DNA of 64,000 nt from Spinacia oleracea (taxonomy: Eukaryota > Streptophyta > Magnoliopsida > Caryophyllales > Amaranthaceae): NCBI RefSeq assembly GCF_020520425.1, contig NC_079489.1, forward strand, positions 89,756,810 through 89,820,809, read 5' to 3'. The notes under the pieces are model-generated. The model saw only the letters and a program-made list of their open reading frames with translations, was not told the DNA's origin and did no database searches. Below are positions 25,901 to 36,100 of the stretch, piece after piece. The translations under genes were made by a program, and so were the position numbers. Position 1 is the stretch's first letter. Each line of letters starts with the position of its first letter.

Positions 25901-28900
25901 GTTGTCTTTTGGAGGCTTACGTAATCACGTGGTTGGGAGGAGGGAGGTGTCAGCATCCATTTAAGGATGGTGTTAATGAGGATAGGACCTCCACTTGAGG
26001 TATTTTTCTTGAACTCTCCATTTCAAATTGGGTACAAATTTGCAACCAAAAAAAGGGGGTACCAATGGTTTTCTATCTTGGTGGTTAGGGAATTCATCTC
26101 AGTGAACTCATGATTTTCTGCAATGGGCTTTTGTAAAGGAGTGGAGATACAGTGGTTTTTCTTGAATCGGGATGGGAAGAAGAATGAGGGAAATCTAATT
26201 TTCTTCGCCCAAGATATAAATAGTTTCCTATTCAAGAATAGATCCATGTTTACTGGTTTGGTGTATTGAACTCTTTAACAGGATTAATACTTTAGAACTA
26301 TGTTCTTGGACTTGATAACTCATTTCAAATATAGTGTGTCCAATCGTCGAACTTGGCTATTTTTTGCAACTTTTTTAAGAATTTGATCTTAAATGAAGAG
26401 TCAAGTGTCCATATGCATGTTCAAGTCTTAAGAATCTGATACAGGTGCTTAAGGGTAAATGGAGATTCCGAGCAGTATAAGTCTATAACTGTAACATTTT
26501 CTTGTGGGTAGCTAGGATAGGTACAGTAAAAAGATATTTCTGAAACCAATGAATCCACTAGCTCAAAGTATTTGTTTTTCTTTTTAAAAAGTTTTACAAG
26601 GTTTCTGTGTAAGCAGTTTCATACTTACATACCCCCCCCCCCCCCCCCCCCCCCTTTTCTTTCATATTGAAGAGATGGGTTCACTTCTATTACTCATCCA
26701 GTGAAGGATTTTATTTATTTATTAAATAGCTTCAAAGACGAACCATCCCAGACTAAATTTAAAAGAAGAGAAAAATTAATAAAAAGCAGTATTTAAGTCC
26801 TCATCTTGCTGTAAAGTATAGCAAAAACCAGAAAGGTAAAGTCAAAAATCTTCTTAATAGATCTGTTTTTATTATGAACTAAGTCTCTTTCTTTAGCATG
26901 TATACAGAACCTCCCACGAGTTTCATCTACACACTGAAGAGTTCATCATCTTGCTTTCATATCTGGCAAATATGAAATATTTGGCCACACTCAACAGGGA
27001 GCACTTCACTTGAAGAAGAGATGCCTTGTATCAGCGCAAAGAACCTTTCTTTGGCTAAGCACAAAGTATCCTACCATCACGAATACATTCTTTGGAAGAC
27101 TGGCAAAGTAGAGATTGTGTTTATAATCTATTTTAGCCTGAAAACTGTTAATTACCCATATTTTACAGGTTGGGTCACTGCCTCCAAGCCACAAGTGCTA
27201 TCTTCCTTACTTGCCTTTCATCCCACAGAAAACCTCCTACTAGTGTGGTGTTAGGGTGATACAAACTTAGGAAGACTAAATACAGTGCCCCAAAAATGTA
27301 GAAAGGTTGAAAAACCAAGTCAATTAGTTGTTTTGGAGTACCATCAACTAAATAAGAAACTTGGCAGACCAATGATTAATTCTTTTTCGAACACTACCCA
27401 CCAGTGGTTTGTAAGTGGCCGTAGGAAAGAGAGGAGTAGGGAGAGGAATTCCTGAGTATTTGAAGACACATCCCCCTCTCCCGAAGCCAGTAAAATATAC
27501 ACCTTCAAGGCTCCATAGTCCAAATTATTTTTCAAATTAGTCGCTATTGTTGTAATGATGCCCCACTTCACTCCTTGACACCTTGGATGGAATCTGAATC
27601 CTTGAAATTTTACCATATTCTTCAAAACAAAAGGTCTTGAAAAAGAGGGTCTCCTTAACGCAAACCTCTAGTTCCTTGAAAACCTACCCAATTTACCATT
27701 TACCCTGAATGAAAAATATGGTAAGTGAGATGTACAACAATTTCATCAAATGTTAATTTTTTTTTAAAAAAAAGATCGTTGGGCTCCTGCTCTTTGCTTC
27801 CTTTTCGTGAAGTAGAAGATTGTTGTCCCATTATCGCTTATGGGTCAATTGGAAACAACCTCTTTGCAATTGCAGGGCTGCGTACGTCCGTCGTCTGAAC
27901 CACCCCACCCCCCCTTACCCCGCTTGTTGCGGGAGCCTTTTTGAAGGCAATGAGGTAATGACAATGATAATGAGTGAAACGTTGGGAAACTGCTTATGTT
28001 ATGGCCTTACGGAGAAATAAGGAACGCATTGTTGTAGGTGTTCTGGGTATTGGATTAGAAGTGCTGATAGGTGACTGGTGTTGATGGTGATACTGTCACT
28101 GCTGTTTTAGGCTAGACAGTGGATCATTGGTGGTACTTGGGTTGGCTGAATGTGGTAGTGGGTGTTGTTTGACTTGTGATTTGGAGTTCTTGTGGACATA
28201 GTTAAGGGGTGGCTTTGATTAAAAGGAATAATAGTTTAAGGGTGGTGTATTACTGTATTTTAATTTATTAGTTAGGACTTGGGAGTTTACCTAGGGGTGG
28301 TTTTGGACAAATTTCCTGTTTTCTTGTTCAGATAAGTTATATTATATGTTACTGATGATGCTCAAAACTCGAGTATGTTGGTCCTTGAATTTGGCTTTAT
28401 TGTGTATGTTTTATTTATTTTTTATTTTTTAAAATCTCGTTAAAATTTTTAAGTTCACTCTGTTGCTTTTTTATTTGGCTTGTTGTAGCCCCTTTTGAAA
28501 AGAAGTAAAAACATATTATCTGCAACCTCCTTATTTGCTTCTATCATAGCACATATAGGAATATGTTTTTTTTATCCAATCAGATGGAACCCAAGATACA
28601 AAGTGGAGTGAAGTAATTTTAATGTGTCTGTTTGAGATCTAATTTGACACTTTTCATGAACAGATACTGTGAAGGCCATTCCTGAAAACATGGTTACTTA
28701 TAAAGTTTTTGGACAACCTGGAGGTCCACATTATGCGCACTATGATTTGGTTGGAGGAAGACTGGTTAGTTTATATCTGACCTTTTTTTTTGGGTGACTA
28801 TTGACTATACCATAGAAAGCCACGCTTATTCAGAACGTAACACTTATTCTTAATGTTGCAGGCTGTAGAAGAAATATATCCTTGTATAGTTGACTTCCTG

Positions 28901-28915
28901 AGCTGTAATGACTAG
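13920..28915 (+). CDS. Alpha/beta-hydrolase fold protein, 9 exons, 583 aa
   Basis: Exons: 13920-14210, 14306-14383, 16946-17623, 17876-17978, 21758-21858, 21962-22136, 22853-23023, 28664-28764, 28862-28915; all junctions are GT-AG and the phases agree, giving 1752 nt. The product resembles the conserved plant family of Arabidopsis At1g15060/At1g73750: a basic, Arg-rich N-terminus (possible organelle transit peptide, residues 1-60), then [20 protein letters not shown], a [13 protein letters not shown] strand-loop, a helical insert in exon 3, and the nucleophile elbow GHSMGG with Ser370. Candidate acid and base are Asp523 (GDQDLICPP) and His558 ([12 protein letters not shown]). The substrate is unknown. 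Start choice: first ATG in frame with the conserved block. Introns 2, 4 and 7 (2.6, 3.8 and 5.6 kb) are swollen by mobile elements, but the coding frame is intact, so it is probably functional. Confidence 0.9.
14762..15966 (-). mobile_element. Decayed copia-like LTR and leader piece in hydrolase intron 2
   Basis: The right 140 bases (15827-15966) look like a short copia LTR read on the minus strand: TGTAGGAAATAG start, pyrimidine-rich end and ATCA. They are followed by TGGCACCATAGC, which resembles the initiator-Met primer site TGGTATCAGAGC with three changes. The left end begins TGTAGGAAACAG, so the two outer ends are inverted copies of about a dozen bases. Flanks are ATTGC and GTTGC, an imperfect five-base duplication. 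No coding region remains. The structure is odd and may reflect an internal deletion or inversion. Confidence 0.4.
18540..18646. repeat. Tandem duplication, two units of about 53 bp, intron 4
   Basis: TTCTTTCAGGGATTT...GAGTTATCAGTTAA occurs twice head to tail (18540-18592 and 18593-18646) with only a few differences. It is a local duplication inside the intron. Confidence 0.85.
19500..21430 (-). mobile_element. RTE-type LINE remnant in intron 4 (antisense)
   Basis: Minus-strand conceptual translation gives pieces of a plant RTE-clade reverse transcriptase: a linker with [20 protein letters not shown] near 21340, DLKKVYDK near 20775, and the C-terminal [15 protein letters not shown] near 20310. 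The left end carries GCCTTAGTCCCAAAAGTATG, the 3'-tail motif also present at the second copy at 23.79 kb. Frames are broken throughout and the endonuclease is missing, so it is a 5'-truncated dead copy. Confidence 0.7.
21672..21691. repeat. Homopolymer run of 20 G
   Basis: Twenty consecutive G on the plus strand after a TGTGTG stretch, 66 bases before exon 5. Length is likely to vary between individuals or sequencing runs. Confidence 0.95.
22238..22615. repeat. Diverged direct duplication in intron 6
   Basis: About 135 bases at 22238-22372 (from GAAATGTTGTGGATTGACAA to TAGTTGGATTGCTCCTA) recur in diverged form at 22479-22615 (GAAATGCAGTGGATTGACAA...). The copies are separated by about 105 bases. 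This is a local duplication, older than the intron 4 duplication judging by the number of differences. Confidence 0.7.
23470..23585 (+). repeat. SINE-like dispersed repeat, copy 1 (intron 7)
   Basis: TTGGGTTAATTGGAAACCAC, then GTAAGGTTGCGTACACCCGA, a C-run, and GCGGGAGCTTCTTTGAGGCA near the end. The same order of blocks recurs at 27825-27990, so this is a dispersed family. The compact size and the GCGTAC...GGGAGC...GGTAATG layout resemble plant SINE-like repeats, but no full pol III box pair was established. Confidence 0.5.
23783..25610 (-). mobile_element. RTE-type LINE remnant in intron 7 (antisense)
   Basis: Minus-strand frames contain RTE reverse transcriptase blocks: [20 protein letters not shown] near 25045, [17 protein letters not shown] near 24960, and a disrupted catalytic region reading [12 protein letters not shown] near 24770 where the family has FADDIVLVDE. 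The left end carries GCCTTAGTCCCAAAATGATT, the 3'-tail motif. Multiple stops and shifts; the endonuclease is missing. It is the second copy of the same clade, in the same antisense orientation as the one in intron 4. Confidence 0.78.
26632..26654. repeat. Homopolymer run of 23 C
   Basis: Twenty-three consecutive C in intron 7. Together with the G20 run in intron 4 it is unusual for this AT-rich locus, and such runs are prone to length error. Confidence 0.95.
26880..27500 (-). mobile_element. L1-type LINE remnant in intron 7 (antisense)
   Basis: Minus-strand translation shows the end of an L1 reverse transcriptase ([29 protein letters not shown], then a stop near 27355) followed by the zinc-binding zf-RVT region ending [14 protein letters not shown] near 27010. 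The order matches plant L1 pol C-termini (FKYLGIPL...INHWSSKFL...HLFFDC). Stops and frame changes are frequent. It is a fragment of a dead copy. Confidence 0.65.
27825..27990 (+). repeat. SINE-like dispersed repeat, copy 2 (intron 7)
   Basis: TGGGTCAATTGGAAACAACC, GGGCTGCGTACGTCC, a C-run, then TTGCGGGAGCCTTTTTGAAG and GGCAATGAGGTAATG follow the same order as the copy at 23470. An A/T-rich simple tail follows. Same family, same orientation. Confidence 0.5.
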
Positions 28916-30002
28916 AAACCTGGATAAAAATGACATGATCCCCTTTCAAAATGGTGACTTGCATTTTCCAAATTGATATTTATGCTGTATAGAGCCAAGG
29001 GAGCTGCATTTCACTTCGCCAACTCAAGCAATTCCGAAACTGGTACTCAATTCTTTCATGATTTAGAACATAACGAAAAGGAAGTTTCTGCTAAAGGCAA
29101 GCTACTCTCCTTTTTCTGACGAGGATGTTAAAAGATGCTATCAGGCTGGGTCGGGTCTGCTAACCAAGGTTTCGGTTGCCATACTCTGGTCAGAATTGTA
29201 CATTTTTTCTGATTCTTTACTCTAAAGAATTCATTGTTCATATATAGAAGAGAAAATGCTGGTTAAATGTGTATTGTTGCAGGATTTGTATCATTTTTCA
29301 AGCTGAATGGACTTTGTTGTAGAATGTCCTATCGTTTTCGACTTTTTGTTGTAAAATATCCCAATCTCCAACCACAAATTAAAGAAATTAACGACACGAA
29401 AGTGAAAAGAAAATCTTGGCTATATAAAATATGGAGTCTTTTCATGGCCTCATACTTTTATTTGGATGAGATAAAACGGTTTTTTGTGAAATGGGTGTGT
29501 GTTATCTTGTCTTTTTATTGCGTATCGCTTCACATGTATATTTAGTGATTGTACAGATGTTCAGTGTGACTTTGTTGTTGGAGGGGAGGGGGGAAGAACT
29601 CAAGTCTCCGACATACTCTAGGTGATTAGTTCTTTTTTCTTTTGAAGAAAAAATATTTAAATAAGCTATGCTTTATGATTTACGGCGTGTTACTGTAATT
29701 CAGCCAAATTTATTTAAAGTTATTTGTAGTTGTAAATAAGCTTGTTTGAACTTATTGGAACATATGTGAACACCCTTTTACGGAGTAATTAATCAACCTG
29801 TCATGCCATAATCTCTTTTTTTTTAGTTAAGGGAAATGTTAAAATTTATGTTACTAAATTTAGAAAATGACTTGTTTTGGGGAAGTCTGAACTTTGAGGT
29901 TTGCTAAACAATGTAGTATTAAACATTACCTCCCTGGAAAGGGTTTCATCTTTTTCTGCTTCATGTATGGCGGTCGTACGAAGACTTAATTTATCTTCTT
30001 TG

Positions 30003-30005
<3 letters not shown>

Positions 30006-30039
<34 letters not shown>
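30006..30039. repeat. (AT)n microsatellite
   Basis: Seventeen AT dinucleotides without interruption. A likely length-polymorphic marker. Confidence 0.95.
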
Positions 30040-30042
<3 letters not shown>

Positions 30043-30287
30043 TAGTACCAATTTGTTGTTTTAATAGACTATAATGCTGTTTATTACAATAAAAAATAAA
30101 AATTACTCATTTCAATCAAAAAAATGTGCTGTAAATGTTAAAGCGATAATTATTATATACAAAGGGATTATGTGGGAACTCGATATTAAAATTTTAATCT
30201 CCTAAGACTCCTGACTACGGTCTACGACTCTATTAGGTTAAGAACTCTGGGGAGTTGAGAGATTATTTTTCATTGTGTCTATTATAC

Positions 30288-30544
30288 TCCCTTCGTTCCA
30301 TAATGTTCCTCAATTTTCCATTATAAGCGGTCTCCAATGCACTACTTTGACCGTTAATAATTCTAATTTCGTATTAGTACATATTATAAAAAATTGATAT
30401 TTAGAAAATTTATATTGAAAAGAATCCAATGATATCCCACAAGTTAACATTTATAATCTTAATCATACTATTAATTACGTTCATAGTTTTTAAACTTTGA
30501 CCATATGAATAGTAAGCATGAGGAACATTATGGAACAGAGGGAG
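30288..30544. mobile_element. Stowaway MITE (Tc1/mariner type), 257 bp
   Basis: The ends are CTCCCTTCGTTCCATAATGT on the left and its reverse complement on the right, matching at 23 of 25 positions, and the element is flanked by TA on both sides (30286-30287, 30545-30546). CTCCCTCCGTTCC ends with a TA duplication define plant Stowaway elements. The AT-rich interior is non-coding, so it depends on a mariner-like transposase elsewhere. It sits 720 bp upstream of the Aux/IAA start. Confidence 0.9.
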
Positions 30545-31263
30545 TATATGCTAATATTGCTGTAGTTTGCTTTACTTTCGACATCTAAATAACATATTTT
30601 TCTGCACACTATCCCTAAGAGGTTAAACTATATGATTTTTCAGCAATAAACTTGTAAGAAATTTAAATTGTAATATTTAATAATTGTGATCGAGTGCTAA
30701 GTAGAACTCCTGAAATGGAAGGACAAGTGGTAAACTCTAGCACCAACAAAAAATGTCTCCTTGCAGTTAAGCAAATTCAATTGAGAATATTATGGGCATA
30801 GCAGTCCCCTTATCAAGTCATAAATAATGCAAGTAGTTCACCAACAGCAGAAAACCAACAACTGTGTTTATCTCAGAGGTTGTTTCGTCGCCATACGAAA
30901 TTAACCTTCAGAAGGGTAAATTCTATTGTACCATTTCTGGGATGCAGAATCTAAGCTATTTCTGTCAAGATCATTTCTTCCCATCCTTTGTTTTCTTTTT
31001 CTATAAAAAAAAAACAAGTTTGTTTATGTTGTTCTGCATTCTTGTTTCAGAAGATGATGAATAAACAAAAGGGCAACAATTACAATGTGGTAGGTTCCCA
31101 CGTTTACTAGCTCCTATCCTATTTTATTCTTCAATTACAATATTCTGTTTCCGTATATAATGTTTTTGACTTCTAGGTATTTGTAGTAGACATAATACTC
31201 GTAAAACTCATCGCTACATCAGCTGCTCGCTAAGTGTTAGTAGAGCTTCAGAAGACAGTTAAC

Positions 31264-32388
31264 ATGGAATCAAACATGGCCAGTTTTCTTTTGAACACTT
31301 CAGCTCTCGATCTTGGGCTCAGCTTGAATACAATTCACACCCAAGCTTGTGATCCCGTTGATCAAAGTAAGCCGACTGTGATCACTTTTTTTTTTTACCA
31401 GTTACGTATGTATATACTACTTCCATCTTTATAGTTGCGTTCAAATTTAATCACGTGGCGTTGTTTTCCCTTTCCCTACTAAATTATACTGCTTTTCCAT
31501 AAGAAATTTCATATTATAGCCTGGAATTTTTTTAGAATTTGAGTTAAAATCATGTCTACATCATTTGCCCTCCGTGGCTTAACAAAAACATGCAAACTGA
31601 AATGAAATGTGTAATAACATAAATATCATATAAAGTGTTTTATACTTTGATTTTCTTCCATCGATCTCTTGTAGATAATATTTTGTTTTTACTAAAACAA
31701 GTGATGAATATATTCTTAATGTGAAGTGAATGTAGGAAGGCAGGGCATGCAATTGCATTCCACAATAATCCCAGGAGGTTACAATAATAACCATAACGAG
31801 ATGGAGTGGCCATACCTCAAAAGTCCAAAATGCTCGAAATCCAACCCAGATGATTGTGGTGAGGACTTAGAGGGAGTTGAGAGCAAAGAACGATGGCCTT
31901 ATGTTAAGGTCAATATGGATGGGGTCATTGTTGGCAGGAAGATTTGCCTCGTCGATCATCTTGGATACCCTAGCCTTGCTCTTCAACTAGAAGATATGTT
32001 TGGTAGGCTCACAATTATTATGGTTACTTCCTAAATAGCTAGTGTGATTATGAACTTCTAATTTATCAAATTATTTCAGGTGGATTTACACCATATGGTG
32101 TACGTTTGTTTCAACGTGGATCGGAGTTTATGCTGTTTTACAAGGACCGAGAGGAAAACTGGAGGTCTGCTGGTGATGTTCCATGGAAGTAGGTTTACAT
32201 TACAAGGATCAATATTCTATCATTTATCCATGAATTATTATGTTTTTCTCATGAAATTTGTACAACAACATAAAGAGTTTTAACCATCATTTTCTTACGT
32301 TGTGGTCGTACATTGTGGTTGCAGGGATTTTGTAGATTGTGCAAAGAGGTTAAGGGTTGTGCGAAAGAACAGAGTTTTGCTCTCCTAA
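31264..32388 (+). CDS. IAA32/IAA34-like: Non-canonical Aux/IAA protein (IAA32/IAA34-like), 4 exons, 180 aa
   Basis: Exons: 31264-31366, 31736-32002, 32080-32188, 32325-32388, all GT-AG with consistent phases. Domain I is present as LGLSL (Leu17-Leu21), the EAR motif that recruits TOPLESS co-repressors. The C-terminal PB1 oligomerisation domain (domains III/IV, about residues 88-175) is complete: WPYVKVNMDGVIVGRKICLV with Lys92, and YKDREENWRSAGDVPWKDFV carrying the acidic Asp146/Glu148/Asp156 face. Between them (residues 35-87) there is no GWPPV core, so the domain II degron bound by TIR1/AFB receptors is missing. In Arabidopsis, IAA32 and IAA34 share this lack, a similar length and the DLGLSL start, and are stabilised through TMK1 signalling. 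The protein is inferred to be a nuclear repressor of ARF factors that resists auxin-driven turnover. Confidence 0.92.
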
Positions 32389-35300
32389 CAACTTTGCCTT
32401 TGTAGCGTACGTAACTTCCTTGAGCCTGCCTGCAGCATCAAGACTTGGATATGAGTTGGATTTAGATTCATTACCTTTTCGATTGTAATGATCTAAAGTA
32501 AAACAACTAATTAATTACTTCTTCCGTTGCATAAAGGTGTTCCAGTTTTCTTATACCTAGTTTTATGTATACGAAATTTTGACCATTAATAATATCAGTC
32601 TTTGTTATGATATGTGAATGGTAATAATTCATATTAGAAGTGAATTTTGATCTACTAAAAAAAAAAGTGAAATTTGATCTAATTATGTGAATCACATATG
32701 TGATAATTTGATTGAAGTTAACGTTGGTTCTTCGAGTTTTGAATACTTCTAGCAAAAAAAAAACCTCTTTCTAACTTTCCAAGAAAACACTCCCATCAAA
32801 ACCCTAATCCGCCGACAACAAAAGCAGCTCTCTGGTGGCTTGAGCTCGTTGCTCGCTCACGGTTGTCGGTGAGCCTTCTCCTTGCGTCATCCTTTTGTGC
32901 ATGGGTGTGTATTAGATCGGTAGTTCTCGATTCAGGAAGAAGGATCCAAGTTTCACTTGAAGGGAAGCTTCTCCCTCCTCTAAGTTACCTCTTTTCTCGC
33001 TAGGCTTTGTAGTCATCAGATTCCATGGTTTCTTAGGGTTCACCTTTCTAGTTAGTTCAACCAAATAAGCAAAGTTTAGCCACACGTTCGGGGTGGAGGA
33101 TTGTTGGCTCGAATTTTCAACCATCGGCACCTATAGATGTATCCTAAACGTCGCCGTCGATAATCTCGTCGGTAAAAGGTAAAATTAAGGGTAGGGTTTA
33201 TATTTGAATTAGGAATTTCTAGTTGTAAGAATGTGATTCGATTTGTAGGGTATTTTGGTTTAATTTCGAAGTTTTCTTAGTCGATGCCGTCTTGTAGTGT
33301 CGGAAAACGTCAATCTTGACGATAACGGTAAATACTTGGAGCCGGGTTGGCCGATTTTGTGTCCCTTAGGTTCTTACCAGTGACTTGTTTCCTATGTTTA
33401 CCTCCCTGCTTTTTTGGTTTAGTGGTATCTTTTTTTGGTTTGTTAGGTTTTGCTATGTTTTGGTTTGATTTGCTGATTTGGTACTAGGTTTAGTGGTATC
33501 TTGTTTGGTTTGTTAGGATTTGCTTTGTTTTAGACCTGTTCAACGGGCTGGAGGTCCATTAAAAGCCCGGATCCAGCCCGTTTGATAACGGGCTCAACCC
33601 TTTAATTTTATAAAAGGGCTGGGCTCTTAGAGGGCTGAACTATTAATGGATTATTAAAGGGTTCAGTTGGGCCCTAAAAGGATTTAAATAGGGTTATGTT
33701 TTATAAAGGGTTTGTGTTAAAAAAAAGCATTCCTATCACCGTCACTTTCTCATCTCTCTCTCTCTCCCCTCCTCAACTGCCTTCTGCCTCACTCGCCGGC
33801 TCATCATTTTCATCAAAGCCGTCACCTTTTACGGTGGCGCAGGGTTACGGTGACGCAGTGTATTAGAGAGCCTAGCATCAACAGCAGAAATCAATAGATA
33901 CATCGTATCATTCAGAAAACTCTAAAGCCCTTAAATCAACAGCAGAAATCAATGGATTCATAGTATCAAAGAAGTCGACGAACTCAACCCCTTAAAACGA
34001 CGACCATCCCCAAGCTCAACAAACGACGGAAACTCCCTATCCATAGTCGATCGAAGTACCAACAGTAATCAACCGAGGAGATTTTTTGGGAAATGGATTT
34101 GATGAGATTTTTTTATTTTTATTTTTGTTTAAATGAGAAGAGTTTATTTGAATCAATTAGATAATTGAGCCAAATTGGCGTTCACAATATTTTTGGATCT
34201 TTTTAAAACGGGCTGGCCCGACCCGACCCGTTTAACATCTTTGTACAGTCCGGCCCGGCCCATTAACTTTCAGCCCGGCCCGGCCCTACCCGGCCCGTTG
34301 AACATGTCTACTTGATTTTGGTTTGATGTGCTGATTTGGGTAGTACCAGTTTGGTCCCTTTTTAGTTTGGATGGAGTCACCTTTGATGTGGTTGTGGTGT
34401 GCAATTGTTGTTTTTGTTTGTATGGAATGTTATTAGACATACTATGTATGTGTGTCTATATTGGAGGATTAAGGCAATGACGGAGTTGGATTTTGTTTAT
34501 AGGTTTAACAAGGCTTTGAATGGTGAAGTCCCCTCCCCCCTCTAAAGGTTGGATATCGAGTATTGAAGGAAGTGTAATAAGAAGTGTGTAATAAGAAGTG
34601 TTTTGGAGGATTTACCTTAATTGAATGTGGTATTGGGGTGTCTGTGCTAGGTTCTTTGATGAGAGAGGGAGTAGTGTGTTTTAGGAAGGGCTTGTGTTAT
34701 CCAGTTTTGGTTGTTATTTGGTGTAGGATTAAGGATTAACTTTGGTTAATTCACAATTTAGGTTAGTGTTGAGATTTATTCTCAACAATTTCATAATCTT
34801 ATATTGAATGATGCTCCTCATTTTTGGGAGTTTCATAGCAAGCTAATTGAGTCAGATTTACGGACTCAAGAGAGTTGTGTGGAATTCACAATGTCTCTTC
34901 ATCTATCTCGTGGAATCTGTACTCTTCTGCTTCTTTTCTTGTCTCCCAAATATCACAGGTTAATCATGGATTTTCTTAGTATTTACCGGATTCCGTCTCC
35001 TATGAAGAAATCAAGCCACCAGTGACTTTTGCACGATAAATCCTAGTTGGTGGTGCAAACAAGACCCTGCCAACAAGGGGCATCGCAAGGGGATCGTACT
35101 ACCTTTCAATTTTTCTGTATTATGTTTTTTGTTTACTTAGTAGTTTGTGTAATGGGCCATAAAGGCCTTAGTTTATTTAGTTTATTTAGTTTGTATCATG
35201 TAAACAATTTCAATTTATGTAAATTTTCCTATGTAAAAAAAAGAGAGGAAAAATTAACTCCAATAACCCAACCTTTGGGAGGTCTTCGGAAAACAGTCCC

Positions 35301-36095
35301 ACTAATACGATAACTAAAGATAATTCAACCTTTAGTACCTATTATCTTTTTATAGACCTCATGACTGGTTACCGAAAAGAAAAAGTCAATAATTTACAAA
35401 TTGACTTGATTTTGCAGATATAGAGCTTTTTAACAAGTTTTTTTAATTTTTTTTGCTGATTGTGACAAGTAGCCATTCATTTCCCTCCATTTCCTTCTAA
35501 AAAAGCTATGGAATTCTTGGCAAGGTTGTCATTTGCCAAAGCTCACAACCCATTGTAAGTTATGAATATGTACTATCACCGTCCAATATAACTTTCTTTT
35601 ACTGGTGTTGCAAAATACTCCGATGAATATCGCGAGACTACCATGGTGTCGATTCTCTTCGCTCTTCCACCGTAACCCGCTTCTCTATCTCATCTCTCGC
35701 CTTCCATTCCTACACTCGATCCCTTTTCTCTCTCTCCTCTTCCTCACTTCCTCGCCATTTCAATTTTGCGGCAAGTTTTCTCCATAGCTTTCCCGATCAA
35801 CCATCCATGCTTTCTTGCTTCGAATCATCATCGTCAAACTCCTAGCTACATGTCTGATTATAGTTGTATGAAAAGGTAATCTAACTATACCTCATGAATA
35901 TCACCGTTTGCGTGTTTCTATAAAGGTCACATGTACACTTTTTTTTTTTTTATTTCTTATTGAGGAAGAGAGACATAGGAAAATTATAATTAATTATAAA
36001 AAAACAAAAATAAATCACCTCCGTTCCATAATTTTTTTTAAAAGCCAATTACCCAATGATGAAGGAGGATTATTGATTGCGATTCACGGCCCCTA
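32389..36095. other. Non-coding, repeat-rich stretch between Aux/IAA gene and copia element
   Basis: No gene can be supported. The segment from about 32760 (C-rich start with CCCTAATCCGCCG) to 35242 (ends in a run of eight A after ATTTTCCTATGT) could be a non-coding retroposon into which the hAT-like element at 33531 inserted, but no reverse transcriptase was found. Around 33420-33530 two imperfect copies of a TTTAGTGGTATCTT...GGTTTG unit are adjacent. A 60-codon frame at 35605-35787 rich in Phe, Leu and Ser has no recognisable domain. Single Stowaway-like ends are seen near 32515 and 36018 without partners. Confidence 0.4.
33531..34310. mobile_element. hAT-like non-autonomous element with GGGC-rich ends
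   Basis: The left end TAGACCTGTTCAACGGGCTG and the reverse complement of the right end (CAGACATG... read as TAGACATGTTCAACGGGCCG) match at 18 of 20 positions. Subterminal regions are packed with GGGCTGG, GGCCCGG and CCCGACCC motifs, as seen in several plant hAT MITEs. Flanks CTTTGTTT and CTTGATTT agree at six of eight bases, a possible decayed eight-base duplication. The surrounding sequence reads as one repeat unit if the element is removed, which supports an insertion. A CT-rich run and a short GC-rich part lie inside; no transposase is present. Confidence 0.65.
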
Positions 36096-36100
36096 TCGGC
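36096..36100. other. Target-site duplication TCGGC, left copy
   Basis: TCGGC directly precedes the left LTR of the copia element and recurs directly after its right LTR at 44722-44726. Confidence 0.95.

Larger units (their letters stand above)
28916..31263. other. Intergenic region between hydrolase and Aux/IAA genes
   Basis: No further gene was recognised in these 2.3 kb. The first several hundred bases probably hold the 3' UTR of the hydrolase gene, and the last few hundred (a pyrimidine-rich stretch near 30980 and the sequence before 31264) probably the 5' UTR and promoter of the Aux/IAA gene. Apart from the (AT)n run and the Stowaway MITE listed separately, I see only AT-rich sequence. 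Confidence 0.6.

Noticed and set aside
29267..29545. Ninety-two-codon frame after the hydrolase gene
   Set aside because: It lies in the probable 3' UTR or intergenic sequence, has AT-driven composition and no recognisable motif.
35605..35787. Sixty-codon frame as N-terminus of a host gene
   Set aside because: No recognisable domain or splice continuation; composition is that of CT-rich leader sequence.
36018..36045. Second Stowaway MITE
   Set aside because: Only one end (CACCTCCGTTCCATAATTT) is visible and no inverted partner or TA-flanked right end was found.
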